Assembly (NCBI RefSeq): GCF_000412185.1
Contig: NZ_ASJA01000013.1
Coordinates: 1-64,000 of the forward strand
DNA length: 64,000 nucleotides
Direction of reading: 5' to 3'
Source of the DNA: Euryhalocaulis caribicus
Lineage (GTDB): Bacteria; Pseudomonadota; Alphaproteobacteria; Caulobacterales; Maricaulaceae
Below are positions 24,918 to 34,293 of the stretch, piece after piece. A program made the position numbers and the translations under genes. The notes beneath the pieces were generated by a model that saw nothing but the letters and a program-made list of their open reading frames with translations, was not told the origin of the DNA and made no database searches. Within the stretch, counting starts at the first letter, position 1. Each line of letters starts with the position of its first letter.

Positions 24918-25234
24918 TCAGCCTCGCTACCGCAATCCTGCGACAGGACCGCGGCCAGAAGGCCGGGAAATCGTTTGTCCAGTTCGTCGCGTCGCAACGT
25001 GTTGCGCATGCTAACGCCGTCGCGTTCGCTCCGCACCAGTCCGGCCTCCCGCAAAATGCGGAAATGATGCGACAGGGTTGAGCGCGGCAGTGAGGGGCAG
25101 CCCGCCTCCCCGCATGTGCGCGGGCAGGACTCATCCAGATTCCTCACGATCTGAAGACGCGCAGGATCGCTCAGCGCATGCAGCACGCCCTCCAGCGTGA
25201 TTGCGCCCGCGGCGGGATGATGGAGGCTTCTCAT
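24914..25234 (-). CDS. ArsR-family winged-helix repressor
   Basis: A 106-residue regulator (126 if translation starts at 25294). HTH blocks: HALSDPARLQIVRNLDE, LPRSTLSHHFRILREAGLVRSE (recognition helix) and a wing before LDKRFPGLLAAVL. The Cys residues in SCPRTCGEAGCPS precede the recognition helix, but the pattern is not the ELCVCDL metal site, so the signal may be redox or another ligand. It is read divergently from an SDR gene, and the space between carries a clear inverted repeat. It probably represses itself and that SDR. The longer start would place the operator inside the gene. Confidence 0.87.
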   Translation of the reverse strand: MRSLHHPAAGAITLEGVLHALSDPARLQIVRNLDESCPRTCGEAGCPSLPRSTLSHHFRILREAGLVRSERDGVSMRNTLRRDELDKRFPGLLAAVLSQDCGSEAD

Positions 25235-25275
25235 AACAGGAAGATAGATCGACCTTTCACTCGTAAATTTCAATA

Positions 25276-25292
25276 GTTCAATATTCTTGAAC
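25276..25292. promoter_or_regulatory. Inverted repeat, probable ArsR-type operator
   Basis: GTTCAA (25276-25281), five bases TATTC, then TTGAAC (25287-25292): a perfect 6-5-6 palindrome in the AT-rich 127-base region between the divergent ArsR regulator and SDR genes. TTCAA/TTGAA arms around an AT-rich centre are common in operators of this repressor family. The assignment to this regulator is inferred from position. Confidence 0.6.
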
Positions 25293-25361
25293 AATGGGAA
25301 TAGGCTCCCATATGGGGACGCGTTCGCCGCAATCAGACGGCGTCAGACAAGGAATTTTGAA

Positions 25362-26105
25362 ATGGCTCTCCCCCTCGAAGGAAAATCGGCGCTGGTCACG
25401 GGCGGCAGCCGCGGCATCGGGGCCGCAATCGCCCATCGCCTCGCCGAAGACGGCGCGGATGTCGCGATCACTTACGCCAGATCCGACGCCGCGGCCGAGA
25501 AGGTCGCCGATGCAATCCGCGCCCTTGGCAGAAAGGCCCTGCCGATCAAGGCCGACTCCAGCGATCCCGACGCCGTGCAGGCGGCCGTCCGGCAGGCCGC
25601 GCAAGAACTGGGCGGTCTGGACATCCTGGTGAACAATGCGGGGATTTTCGAGATGGGCGTAATTTCCGATCTCGGCGTGGAAGATTTCGACCGCATGGTT
25701 GATGTGAATGTACGGGCGGTTTTCGCCGCCGTTCAGGAGGCCTCCGGCCTGATCAGCGACAAGGGCCGCATCATCACGATCGGCAGCGTAAACGCCGATA
25801 CGACGCCTTTGGCCGGCATGTCGCTTTATGGAATGAGCAAGGCGGCGGTGCAGGCCCTCACGCGCGGCTGGGCCCGTGACTTCGGCCCCAGAGGCGTGAC
25901 GGTCAACGTGATCCAGCCCGGGCCGATCGATACGGATATGAACCCGGCCGAAGGCGAGTTCGCCGGACCGATGAAACAGCTGACCGCGCTGGGGCGCTAT
26001 GGCGAGACGAAGGACATCGCCGATCTGACGGCCTTCGTGGCGGGTCCGGACGCCGGCTACATCACGGGCGCCGCGATTGATATCGACGGGGGCTTCCGCC
26101 TCTAG
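25362..26105 (+). CDS. SDR family oxidoreductase (FabG-like), probably ArsR-regulated
   Basis: A 247-residue classical SDR. TGGSRGIG cofactor loop at about residues 14-21, ITYARSDAAAEKVA after the second strand (NADP-type), LVNNAGIFEMG, Ser in IGSVNADTTP and YGMSKAA. The C-terminus YITGAAIDIDGGFRL is typical of FabG-like enzymes. It is divergent from an ArsR repressor with an operator-like palindrome between them, a layout seen for stress- or xenobiotic-induced SDRs. The start MALPLEG follows an AAGGAA sequence. Confidence 0.9.
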   Translation: MALPLEGKSALVTGGSRGIGAAIAHRLAEDGADVAITYARSDAAAEKVADAIRALGRKALPIKADSSDPDAVQAAVRQAAQELGGLDILVNNAGIFEMGVISDLGVEDFDRMVDVNVRAVFAAVQEASGLISDKGRIITIGSVNADTTPLAGMSLYGMSKAAVQALTRGWARDFGPRGVTVNVIQPGPIDTDMNPAEGEFAGPMKQLTALGRYGETKDIADLTAFVAGPDAGYITGAAIDIDGGFRL

Positions 26106-26215
26106 GGCGCCGGCTGGCGCGGCGCCGCCCCTCCCGCGCCGCGTCAGCCGCCCGTCTTGACCCTGTGAAGAAGCGTCCAATCTAACGCGGCAGACTTCCC
26201 ATGGAGACATCCCGA

Positions 26216-27007
26216 ATGAATATCGATCTATCCGGCAAGACCGCCTTTGTTTCCGGCTCGACCAAGGGCATTGGCCGGGCCATTGCCGCGCAGCTGGCGC
26301 GTCAGGGCGCGGCGGTGATGATCAATGGCCGCACCCAGGCCAGCGTCGATACCGCGGTGAACGAACTGCGCGACGCGGACGAGAACGCGGAAGTGTTCGG
26401 CGTGGCGGCTGATTGCAGTACGGCGGCGGGCGTGGAAGCAGTGCTGAAAGCGGCGCCGGAAGTCGATATTCTGGTCAATAATGTCGGCTTCTTCGATCCC
26501 AAACCGTTCTTCGATCTGGACGATGATGACTGGACCGGCGCGTTCGATGTGAACGTGATGAGCGGCGTGCGCCTGTCACGCGCCTATGCGCCGGGCATGA
26601 AGGAAAAGGGCTGGGGCCGGATCGTGTTCATTTCATCCGAATCCGCCCTGAACATCCCGACCGAGATGGTGCAGTACGGCATGACCAAGACCGCCCAGCT
26701 GGCCGTGGCGCGCGGCCTGGCCCAGACGCTGCGCGGCACCGGCGTGACGGTGAATTCCGTCCTGCCCGGACCGACCAAGTCGGAAGGCGTGATCGACATG
26801 ATGGAAGGTCAGAGGAAGGACGGCGAAAGCGTCGATGAGGCGGGCGTGCGCTTTGTGCGCGAAAACCGCCCGACCTCCATCATCGACCGCATGGCCGAGG
26901 TTCAGGAAGTCGCCAACATGGTCGGCTATGTCTGCTCCCCGGCCGCCAGCGCCACCACCGGCGCGGGACTGCGCGTCGATGGCGGCGTGGTGGGATATCC
27001 GGTCTAG
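26216..27007 (+). CDS. SDR family oxidoreductase
   Basis: A 263-residue SDR. The cofactor loop is SGSTKGIG, with Ser replacing the usual first Thr. Then MINGRTQASVD, LVNNVGFFDP (Val in place of Ala in NNAG), Ser in FISSESAL, and YGMTKTA holding the catalytic Tyr and Lys. The sequence after the active site (LPGPTKSEGVIDMMEG) includes a substrate-lid insert. The function is unknown. ATGs at 26201 and 26216 are both in frame; the later is closer to the family N-terminus. The upstream SDR ends 110 bases before, so a shared transcript is possible. Confidence 0.88.
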   Translation: MNIDLSGKTAFVSGSTKGIGRAIAAQLARQGAAVMINGRTQASVDTAVNELRDADENAEVFGVAADCSTAAGVEAVLKAAPEVDILVNNVGFFDPKPFFDLDDDDWTGAFDVNVMSGVRLSRAYAPGMKEKGWGRIVFISSESALNIPTEMVQYGMTKTAQLAVARGLAQTLRGTGVTVNSVLPGPTKSEGVIDMMEGQRKDGESVDEAGVRFVRENRPTSIIDRMAEVQEVANMVGYVCSPAASATTGAGLRVDGGVVGYPV

Positions 27008-27011
27008 GCGG

Positions 27012-28790
27012 CTAGCCTTCGTCGTCGCCGGCTTGCTGCGCCGCGATCCAGCGGTCGATCTTTTCGTCCAGAAGGTCCAGCGGCAGGCCGCCTTCGACCA
27101 GGACGGCGTCGTGGAATTCGCGGACGTCGAAATCCGCGCCCAGCGCGTCTTCGGCGCGCGCGCGCAGCTCCCACAGTTTCAGCTCGCCGATCTTGTAGGC
27201 CAGCGCCTGGCCGGGCCATGAGATATAGCGGTCGACCTCGGTGCGGATATTGTGCTCGGCCAGCGCCGAGTTCTCCAGGAAGCAGGCCTCGGCCTCGTCC
27301 CGCGTCCAGCCATACCAGTGGATGCCGGTGTCCACGACCAGGCGGCAGGCGCGCCACATCTCGTAGGACAGACGCCCGAAATGCTCGTAAGGCGTCTCGT
27401 AGATGCCCATCTCGACGCCCAGCTTCTCCGAGTAAAGGCCCCAGCCCTCGCCGAACGCGGTGGGGTAGAGCCCTTTGCGGAATTCCGGCAGGCCCTCCAG
27501 CTCATTGCTGAGCGCGATCTGAAGGTGATGGCCGGGCACGGCCTCGTGCAGGGTCAGCGCCGGGATGTTGTAGAGCGGTCGCTGCGGCAGGTTATAGGTG
27601 TTCACCATATAGCCGCCGGCCACGCCGTTCTCGTAATCCCCGCCCCAGTAGCGTCCCGTCGTATAATTCGGGGCGATGTCCTCGGGCACCGGGCGCACGC
27701 CATAGGAATTGCGCGGCAATGTCTTGAAGAAGGCCGGAAGCTGGTCGTCTGCCTTCTTGGCGTAATAGGAGGCGAACTCCAGAAGCTCCTTGGGCGTCTC
27801 GGCGTAGAATTGCTCATCGGTGCGCAGATAGTTCAGGAATTCGGCGAACGTGCCCTCGAACCCGGTCTCCGCGATCACCGCGTCCATTTCGCCGCGGATG
27901 CGTTCGACCTCGGAAAGGCCGATCTGGTGGATTTCCTCGGGGGTCAGGTCGGTGGTGGTGAAATACTCGACCAGCGCCGGGTAATACTCTTCGCCGCCCG
28001 GCATCTCGCGGGCGCCCAGGCTTTCGCGGCTGGCGGGCAGATACTCGTTTTCAAGAAACTCGACCAGCTGGATCGTGGCCGGGCGAACCGATTCATTGAT
28101 CGCCAGCACAGCCTGCTGTTTCAGGGCTTCCTGACGCTCCGCCGGAATCGTATCCGGCATTTTGGTGAGCGGCAGATAGAAGGCGCTTTCGGCGGCGTCC
28201 TCCGCCGGCACTTGCGCCTCGGCGTTTTCCAGAACCCGCTCGGCAATCATGCGCGGCTGAACCCAGCCCGTCTCGATCGCGCGCTCCAGATTGGCGATGT
28301 TCTCGTCCATGTAGCGCGGATAGTCGTTCAGACGGGAAATCCACGCCTCGGCCTCTTCGGCGGTGTTCAGCCGGGTCTGGCGGGCCATGCCGCTGAGCAT
28401 GGTGTGGAAACCCGAATCATTGACGAAGGGAATGCGGTCGGTGTCGTAACCGGCCAGCATGATGCGGCGCTCCAGCATCCACTCCATCAGATCGTAATTC
28501 AGGCGCTCGCCCTCGGGCAGGGCGGCGCGGTCGATGGCCTCAAGCTGTTCGAGAAACGCCTCATTGGCGTCCGCGCGGCGCGCTTCGGCTTCAGGCGTGA
28601 CGGCGGGCATCCGGCCCAGCGCCTCGATATCGCCCTTGCGGCCGGCCTCAAGCGGGTTCTCGGAAACGTCGAAGGCCTCGACTTCGTCAAACAGCGCGTG
28701 GAGGTCGTCGACCGGGGCCGCAAGCGCTGTGGGCGCGGTCAGGGCCAGCATTGCAAACGCGGCCAGCGCCGCGCGGAAAAATCGTGTCAT
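27012..28790 (-). CDS. DUF885 zinc metallopeptidase-like secreted protein
   Basis: A 592-residue exported protein. Signal peptide MTRFFRAALAAFAMLALTAPTALAAP; the metal site is LHEAVPGHHLQIALS at about residues 430-445, with a downstream glutamate in GEGWGLYSEKLGVEMG. The block GVAGGYMVNTYN and the C-terminal WPGQALAYKIGELKL are also conserved in DUF885. The family is considered a periplasmic dipeptidase/oligopeptidase-like group of metalloproteases. It converges on the preceding SDR gene with a four-base gap. Confidence 0.9.
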   Translation of the reverse strand: MTRFFRAALAAFAMLALTAPTALAAPVDDLHALFDEVEAFDVSENPLEAGRKGDIEALGRMPAVTPEAEARRADANEAFLEQLEAIDRAALPEGERLNYDLMEWMLERRIMLAGYDTDRIPFVNDSGFHTMLSGMARQTRLNTAEEAEAWISRLNDYPRYMDENIANLERAIETGWVQPRMIAERVLENAEAQVPAEDAAESAFYLPLTKMPDTIPAERQEALKQQAVLAINESVRPATIQLVEFLENEYLPASRESLGAREMPGGEEYYPALVEYFTTTDLTPEEIHQIGLSEVERIRGEMDAVIAETGFEGTFAEFLNYLRTDEQFYAETPKELLEFASYYAKKADDQLPAFFKTLPRNSYGVRPVPEDIAPNYTTGRYWGGDYENGVAGGYMVNTYNLPQRPLYNIPALTLHEAVPGHHLQIALSNELEGLPEFRKGLYPTAFGEGWGLYSEKLGVEMGIYETPYEHFGRLSYEMWRACRLVVDTGIHWYGWTRDEAEACFLENSALAEHNIRTEVDRYISWPGQALAYKIGELKLWELRARAEDALGADFDVREFHDAVLVEGGLPLDLLDEKIDRWIAAQQAGDDEG

Positions 28791-28837
28791 GGAACTCCCC
28801 ATCCCGTTCTTGATGTGAGCGGGCCGGGGACGCGCGA

Positions 28838-29716
28838 TCAGCGCTCCAGATCCTCGGGCCGCAATCCGACTTGTTTGACGGTTATCTTGTCGACCATCCG
28901 CTCCGGCAGCAAGCGGGGGATGGTCCAGTTCTGCAAACGCTGCGGCACGAGGGCGTAGCGCAGGCGCGGCTTGTCCGCCGTGATGGCGTGTTTCACTTTC
29001 TCGCCGATGACTTCGGGTTTCAGCCCGTTGGGGCCGCGCGTCTTCATCCAGTTCAGGACGTTTTTCATGGCGGGCACATAGTCCGTGTCGCGGTATTTAT
29101 CGATGTCGATATCGTCCGCCTTGTCCCAGATCGGCGTGGCCACAGCGCCGGGGCCGATGATCACTACCCCGATATCATAGAGCGCCAGCTCCTTGCGGAG
29201 CGATTTGGAAAGCCCCTCCAGCGCGTGTTTGGAGGCGGCGTAGGGGCCGACAAAGGGCATGCCCATCTTGCCGCCGACCGAGGACATCATGACGATCCGC
29301 CCCGGCGCGCCCGTCAAGGTCTTGTCCGCGCCCAGAAGCGGCGCGAAAGCCTGCGTGGCGCGCAGCACGCCCAGCAGATTGACCTGGAATTGCTGCTCCA
29401 CTTCCTCCGGATCAATGTGAAGCAGCGGACCGGCCACCGCGATACCCGCATTGTTCACCAGCCCCGCCAGCGTGCGTCCGTCCAGCCAGTTGCGGACCGT
29501 CCGGGCGGCGGCGTCCAGCTGGTCCGGCCGGGTGACGTCCATCATCAAGGGCGTGACGGCCCCGCCGAACTCATCGGTCAGCTTTTGCGCATCCTCGTCC
29601 TTCCGGACGCCCGCGAAGACGTGAAAGCCGGATTCGGCGAGCACTTTCGCGCAGGCATGTCCGATTCCGGTGGAGGCGCCGGTGATAACCACGGCGCGGG
29701 TGTTGCTGGAAGCCAT
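28838..29716 (-). CDS. SDR family oxidoreductase (retinol/steroid-dehydrogenase-like)
   Basis: A 292-residue SDR of the 11-beta-HSD/retinol-dehydrogenase-like subgroup. TGASTGIGHACA cofactor loop, VFAGVRKDEDA, LVNNAGIAVAGPL, Ser in VMMSSVGGKMG and YAASKHALEGLSKSLRKEL. The long C-terminal part (RYALVPQRLQNWTIPRLLPERMVDK) is amphipathic and could touch membranes. The start MASSNTRAVV is preferred to longer options because sequence upstream is the sdh promoter region. It is divergent from sdhCDAB. Confidence 0.9.
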   Translation of the reverse strand: MASSNTRAVVITGASTGIGHACAKVLAESGFHVFAGVRKDEDAQKLTDEFGGAVTPLMMDVTRPDQLDAAARTVRNWLDGRTLAGLVNNAGIAVAGPLLHIDPEEVEQQFQVNLLGVLRATQAFAPLLGADKTLTGAPGRIVMMSSVGGKMGMPFVGPYAASKHALEGLSKSLRKELALYDIGVVIIGPGAVATPIWDKADDIDIDKYRDTDYVPAMKNVLNWMKTRGPNGLKPEVIGEKVKHAITADKPRLRYALVPQRLQNWTIPRLLPERMVDKITVKQVGLRPEDLER

Positions 29717-29862
29717 AGTGCCGGTCCTTCTGTCGTTCCCACGGGAAGATAGGGCGCGGCCAAGGCGCTGACGAGGCGGATTTTTATGAGAATTGAAGTT
29801 CACATAAATGGCGCTGAAACTTGCGAAACGCTCGCAATGGCAGGGGTGTGGCGGGAAGCGCA

Positions 29863-29890
29863 TTGACACGCTAGGCGCTCAGCCTACCCT
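29863..29890 (+). promoter_or_regulatory. Probable sdhCDAB promoter with overlapping palindrome
   Basis: TTGACA at 29863-29868 is an ideal -35 element; a 16-base spacer leads to TACCCT (29885-29890), a poor but possible -10. Within the spacer, TAGGC (29872-29876), GCTCA, and GCCTA (29882-29886) form a perfect 5-5-5 inverted repeat overlapping the -10. This is a fitting position for an operator. The rest of the 231-base gap contains nothing else I recognise. Confidence 0.45.
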
Positions 29891-29947
29891 TCCGCGCAAA
29901 ATTAGAACGCACGCTCATATTTTTCTGTCATGAGGGGCTACAACGAT

Positions 29948-30355
29948 ATGGCGTCTGACCGGGCCGACTCCCGACCCCTGTCCCCGCACCTTCAGATCTG
30001 GCGGTGGCATCCGACGATGGCGACATCGATCCTGCACCGCGCCACCGGCATCGTGAACTATGTCTGGGTCAGCGCGCTGGCGCTGTGGATCACCTATGCG
30101 GCGTGGAGCGGCGACGCCGATTTCACCGCCCTTCTGAGCGGCTGGGAAGCGGTCATCGCCTATCTGCTGATCTTCGGCGCGCTGGTTTCCATCGCCTTCC
30201 ACTTCTTCAACGGCATCCGCTATCTGTTCTGGGATTCCGGGAAGGGGTTCACCCCGTCCCTCGCCAGCAAGATCTCGCTGTTCAACATCATCACCGGATT
30301 TGGCGTCGGCATCGCCGCCTTTGTCTGGTTCCTGATCGCGTCGGGGGCGCTGTAG
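29948..30355 (+). CDS. sdhC: Succinate dehydrogenase cytochrome b556 subunit
   Basis: A 135-residue membrane anchor of complex II with three transmembrane helices (about residues 30-55, 63-85 and 105-130). RPLSPHLQIWRW and SILHRATGI give the quinone-site Ser and Arg; AFHFFNGIRYLFWD carries the heme b His ligand. It passes electrons from SdhB to ubiquinone. An earlier ATG at 29930 is in frame but the family usually begins close to the RPLSPH block. First gene of sdhCDAB. Confidence 0.95.
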   Translation: MASDRADSRPLSPHLQIWRWHPTMATSILHRATGIVNYVWVSALALWITYAAWSGDADFTALLSGWEAVIAYLLIFGALVSIAFHFFNGIRYLFWDSGKGFTPSLASKISLFNIITGFGVGIAAFVWFLIASGAL

Positions 30356-30359
30356 ACCG

Positions 30360-30746
30360 ATGGCGAAAGATTTCTCGACACCGCTGGCGCGCGTGCGCCG
30401 CGACGGCGCGGCGGGCGAAGGCCCGGGCCATTTCATCGGCCAGCGCGCAAGCGCCGTGGCGCTGGCCATCCTGTCGCCGCTGACATTGATTTTCGTCCTG
30501 ACGGCGGCCGCGTCCGGACCGGGCGGCGTGACCGATATGCTCTCCACCGGCTGGGGCGCGATCGTCACCATCCTGTTCTTTACCGCGGCGCTGTATCATG
30601 GCCGGCTGGGGGCGCAGGACGTCATCGACGACTATATCGCCCGGCAGGGAACGCGGATTGTCCTGCTGCTGGCCAACACGTTCTTCACCGCCGCGCTCTG
30701 GGTCGCGGTTACGGTGTCCATCCTGAAGCTTTCTTTCGGAGGTTAA
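30360..30746 (+). CDS. sdhD: Succinate dehydrogenase membrane anchor subunit
   Basis: A 128-residue protein with three transmembrane helices. [12 protein letters not shown] and the second-helix block [17 protein letters not shown] are diagnostic, the His of YHGRLG being the second heme b ligand and the following Asp/Tyr contributing to the quinone site. It starts four bases after the sdhC stop and is followed by sdhA after seven bases with a GGAGG ribosome-binding site. Confidence 0.95.
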   Translation: MAKDFSTPLARVRRDGAAGEGPGHFIGQRASAVALAILSPLTLIFVLTAAASGPGGVTDMLSTGWGAIVTILFFTAALYHGRLGAQDVIDDYIARQGTRIVLLLANTFFTAALWVAVTVSILKLSFGG

Positions 30747-30753
30747 GCGCCAG

Positions 30754-32541
30754 ATGGCTGCTTACGACTGGATCGATCACGAATATGACGTCGTCGTTGT
30801 CGGCGCCGGGGGCTCGGGCCTCCGCGCGGCGGTCGGCGCGGCGCAGGCGGGCCTGAAAACGGCGTGCCTGACCAAGGTTTTCCCGACGCGCTCGCACACC
30901 GTGGCGGCGCAAGGCGGCATCGCGGCCAGCCTCGGCAATATGGGCGAGGATGACTGGCGCTGGCACATGTACGACACCGTGAAGGGGTCGGACTGGCTGG
31001 GCGACCAGGACTCCATCGAATATCTCTGCCGCCATGCGCCGGAAGCGGTGTACGAGCTGGAGCACTGGGGCGTGCCCTTCTCCCGCACCGAGGAAGGCAA
31101 GATCTATCAGCGCGCCTTTGGCGGCATGACCAAGAATTACGGCGGCGACTCGGTGCAGCGCACCTGCGCGGCGGCCGACCGCACCGGCCACGCCATGCTG
31201 CACACCATGTATGGCCAGTCGCTGAAGCACGATGTCGATTTCTTCATCGAATGCATCGCGCTGGACCTGATCATGGACGAGGACGGAGCCTGCCGCGGCG
31301 TCACGATGTGGAATCTGGACGACGGCACGCTGCACCGTTTCCGCGCCCATCAGGTGGTGCTGGCGACGGGCGGCTATGGCCGCTCCTATTTCTCCTGCAC
31401 CTCGGCGCATATCTGCACGGGCGACGGCAACGGCATGGCGGCGCGCGCCGGCCTGCCGCTGCAGGACATGGAGTTCGTGCAATTCCACCCCACCGGCATC
31501 TATGGCGCCGGCGTGCTGATCACCGAGGGCGTGCGCGGCGAAGGCGGTTTCCTGACCAATTCGGAAGGCGAACGCTTCATGGAGCGTTATGCGCCGAACG
31601 CGAAAGACCTCGCCTCGCGCGACGTGGTCTCGCGCGCCATGACGATGGAAATCCGCGAGGGCCGGGGCGTCGGCAAGGACGCCGACCATATCCACCTGAA
31701 CCTGTCGCACCTGGACCCCGACATCATTCACAAGCGCCTGCCCGGCATTTCGGAAAGCGCGCGCGTGTTTGCGGGCGTGGACGTGACCAAGGAGCCGATC
31801 CCGGTCCTGCCGACCGTGCACTACAATATGGGCGGCATCCCGACCAATTATCATGGCGAAGTGCTGAAACCGACCGAGGCCGAGCCGGACGCGACCGTGC
31901 CCGGCCTGATGGCGGTGGGCGAGGCGGCCTGCGTCTCGGTCCACGGCGCCAATCGGCTGGGCTCCAACTCCCTCATCGACCTGGTCGTGTTCGGCAAGGC
32001 GGCGGGCGAGCGTTGCGCAGAAACCGTGGAGCGCGGAGCCACGCACCGCGAACTGCCGAAAGAGATCACCGACAAGCATCTGGAGCGCTTCGACCGCGTG
32101 CGGAACGCAAACGGTTCGACCACCACGGCCGAACTGCGCAGCCGCATGCAGAAATCCATGCAGAACCATGTCGCGGTCTATCGCACCGAAGAGGTCATGG
32201 CTGAAGGCGCCGAGCAGATTGCGCAGATCTACAAGGACAGCGCCGACATCAAGATCACCGACCGCTCGATGATCTGGAATACCGACCTGGTCGAGGCGCT
32301 GGAATACGAAAACCTGATCATCAATGCGGCGGCCACGGCCAATGGCGCGGTGGCCCGCAAGGAAAGCCGCGGCGCGCATGCGCGCGAGGATTATCCGGAC
32401 CGCGATGACGCGAACTGGATGAACCACACCATCGCCTATGTGCGGGAGGACGGCTCGGTCGATCTCTCCTACCGGCCGGTCCATTCCTTCACGATGACCA
32501 ACGAAATTTCCTACATCGAGCCCAAGGCGCGGAGCTATTAA
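30754..32541 (+). CDS. sdhA: Succinate dehydrogenase flavoprotein subunit
   Basis: A 595-residue flavoprotein oxidising succinate to fumarate. FAD-binding [20 protein letters not shown] at the N-terminus; [12 protein letters not shown] includes the His that is covalently joined to [32 protein letters not shown] and the catalytic Arg region [13 protein letters not shown] are intact. The DUF1674/SDHAF4-like protein at 4579 is a candidate chaperone for it. The TAATG junction overlaps the start of sdhB by one base. Confidence 0.98.
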   Translation: MAAYDWIDHEYDVVVVGAGGSGLRAAVGAAQAGLKTACLTKVFPTRSHTVAAQGGIAASLGNMGEDDWRWHMYDTVKGSDWLGDQDSIEYLCRHAPEAVYELEHWGVPFSRTEEGKIYQRAFGGMTKNYGGDSVQRTCAAADRTGHAMLHTMYGQSLKHDVDFFIECIALDLIMDEDGACRGVTMWNLDDGTLHRFRAHQVVLATGGYGRSYFSCTSAHICTGDGNGMAARAGLPLQDMEFVQFHPTGIYGAGVLITEGVRGEGGFLTNSEGERFMERYAPNAKDLASRDVVSRAMTMEIREGRGVGKDADHIHLNLSHLDPDIIHKRLPGISESARVFAGVDVTKEPIPVLPTVHYNMGGIPTNYHGEVLKPTEAEPDATVPGLMAVGEAACVSVHGANRLGSNSLIDLVVFGKAAGERCAETVERGATHRELPKEITDKHLERFDRVRNANGSTTTAELRSRMQKSMQNHVAVYRTEEVMAEGAEQIAQIYKDSADIKITDRSMIWNTDLVEALEYENLIINAAATANGAVARKESRGAHAREDYPDRDDANWMNHTIAYVREDGSVDLSYRPVHSFTMTNEISYIEPKARSY

Positions 32542-33323
32542 TGGTTGAGCTCACTCTCCCCCGGAACTCCAAGCTCAAGAAGGGCAAGCGCTACGACGCC
32601 TCCAACGGGGCGAAGGATACGCGCACCTTCAAGATCTACCGCTACGATTCGGACGCCGACGATAATCCGCGCTGGGACGAATATGTCGTGCCCACCGACG
32701 AGCTGCGCCCGATGATTCTGGACGCCATGCTGTGGATCAAGGACAACGTGGATTCCACGCTTTCCTTCCGCCGCTCCTGCCGGGAAGGGGTGTGCGGGTC
32801 CTGCGCCTTCAACATCAATGGCCGCAACACGCTGGCCTGCACCAAGGGCTGGGACGAGGTCGGCGGCGGCGCCATCCAGATTTCCCCGCTGCCCCACCAG
32901 CCGGTCATCAAGGACCTGGTGACCGATCTTTCCAATTTCTACGCGCAATACGCGGCTATCGAGCCGTACCTGCAGACGGTCACCGCCGAACCGCAGAAGG
33001 AATGGAAGCAGAGCCAGGAAGACCGCGACAAGCTGGACGGCATGTATGAGTGTATTCTCTGCGCCTGCTGCTCCACGGGGTGCCCGTCCTACTGGTGGAA
33101 TTCGGAGAAATTCTTCGGCCCGGCGGCCCTGCTGCAGGCCTATCGCTGGATCGAGGACTCGCGCGACGAGATGACGGGCGAGCGTCTGGACGCGCTGGAA
33201 GATCCGTTCCGGCTGTATCGCTGTCACACCATCATGAACTGCGCGCAGGTCTGTCCGAAGGGCCTCAATCCGGCGGAAGCAATCTCCGGCATCAAGCGCA
33301 AGCTGGCGGAACGGGCGGTCTAG
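32541..33323 (+). CDS. sdhB: Succinate dehydrogenase iron-sulfur subunit
   Basis: A 260-residue iron-sulfur protein. The [2Fe-2S] site is [12 protein letters not shown] with the downstream NTLAC; the [4Fe-4S] site [16 protein letters not shown]; the [3Fe-4S] site [17 protein letters not shown]. It wires SdhA to the heme/quinone anchor. An N-terminal extension of about 20 Lys-rich residues is normal for alphaproteobacterial and mitochondrial forms. It overlaps sdhA by one base, giving tightly coupled translation. Confidence 0.98.
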   Translation: MVELTLPRNSKLKKGKRYDASNGAKDTRTFKIYRYDSDADDNPRWDEYVVPTDELRPMILDAMLWIKDNVDSTLSFRRSCREGVCGSCAFNINGRNTLACTKGWDEVGGGAIQISPLPHQPVIKDLVTDLSNFYAQYAAIEPYLQTVTAEPQKEWKQSQEDRDKLDGMYECILCACCSTGCPSYWWNSEKFFGPAALLQAYRWIEDSRDEMTGERLDALEDPFRLYRCHTIMNCAQVCPKGLNPAEAISGIKRKLAERAV

Positions 33324-33361
33324 CGCCGCCTGTTCAGACCGGCCGGGCCAGAGGGGGGCTG

Positions 33362-34009
33362 GTGGCCGAACAAGAAAACCAGGGCGATATCGCCACGGCG
33401 GACCCGTCCGCCGAACCCGCTGAACAGCCGGCCCCGGCGCCCGATGCGCGGCCCTGGGCGCGCTGGCTGGCGAAGATGACCGATCTGGCGCTGACGTCTT
33501 TCGTCTTTTTCGTTCTGGTTAGCGGCGCGTCGTTCGTCTTTTTCTTCGTCCTGTCATCGTTGAATCCGGCCCGGGCGGAGCAATATCTGCTCCAGCTCGC
33601 CTCGATTCCGTTCATGATCGCCTCGGTCATCCTTTTCTTCATTCTGTTTCTGCTGGGCGAGGCGACCCTGATCAGCGCGACCGGTTCGACGCCGGGCAAG
33701 GCCTTGCTGGGCATTCGCGTCATGGACCGTTCCGGCGGGCGGCTTTCTTTTCCCAAAAGTCTGCTGCGAAGCGCCCGCGCCTGGGCGCAGGGCCTTGGCC
33801 TCGGAATCCCGCTGGTTTCCATCATCGCGATGATTTTCGGCTATATGGCGCTGTCGGACCGCGGCGACACCGCCTGGGACCGGGGCGTCAATGCAGACTA
33901 CCGGACCCATGAAGTCGGCCCGGTTCGCTGGACCATCGGCATTCTTGTCTGGCTGACGAGCGTCGCCATCGACATCGCGAACCGGGTTCTGACGCAGAGC
34001 GGATTCTAG
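33362..34009 (+). CDS. RDD family membrane protein
   Basis: A 215-residue protein with a Pro/Ala/Glu-rich cytosolic head and an RDD domain. ARWLAKMTDLALTSFVFF starts the domain (Asp of the R-D pair), GSTPGKALLGIRVMD is the conserved loop, and LSDRGDTAWDRG follows. Three or four membrane helices plus one more at the end (TIGILVWLTSVAIDIANRV). A GTG start at 33362 is selected because AGGGGGG lies just before it and no ATG is suitably placed. It lies 38 bases downstream of sdhB, so it may be read with the sdh operon. Transport function is unproven. Confidence 0.82.
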   Translation: MAEQENQGDIATADPSAEPAEQPAPAPDARPWARWLAKMTDLALTSFVFFVLVSGASFVFFFVLSSLNPARAEQYLLQLASIPFMIASVILFFILFLLGEATLISATGSTPGKALLGIRVMDRSGGRLSFPKSLLRSARAWAQGLGLGIPLVSIIAMIFGYMALSDRGDTAWDRGVNADYRTHEVGPVRWTIGILVWLTSVAIDIANRVLTQSGF

Positions 34010-34200
34010 CCGCTCTTGTCCCCGGCGCGTTGCGCGGTTTCGGCCGCCGCGCCCAGGATAAGGCCGAAAAGCAGCGCAAATATCAGGCTGTCGAACAACA
34101 GCCAGCCCATGACCGCGCCGGCCAGGAAGCCGCCTATGTTCAGGCCCGCGCGCTTCATGCCGCCGCCGGCGGCCCGTTCCGTTTCTTCTTCATCGGCCAT
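34006..34200 (-). CDS. Small membrane protein of unknown function
   Basis: A 64-residue protein with an acidic head (MADEEETERA) and a hydrophobic region at about residues 20-52 (NIGGFLAGAVMGWLLFDSL and IFALLFGLILGAA), either one long or two short membrane segments. The Gly/Ala pattern GFLAGAVMGWL resembles helix-packing motifs. It overlaps the end of the convergent RDD gene by four bases. No family is recognised. Confidence 0.65.
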   Translation of the reverse strand: MADEEETERAAGGGMKRAGLNIGGFLAGAVMGWLLFDSLIFALLFGLILGAAAETAQRAGDKSG

Positions 34201-34293
34201 GCCCGGCTCCCTGCAATTTCCCGGACGATATAGCGCGGTATTGGGGCGCGCGACATTGAATAAGAAAGAATCCGCGCCCGCTCCTGCCGCCGG

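Noticed and set aside
30709-32484. Long open frame antisense to sdhA (591 codons)
   Set aside because: It lies exactly opposite a certain gene, has a His/Arg/Ala composition typical of GC-skewed shadow frames, and contains no domain.
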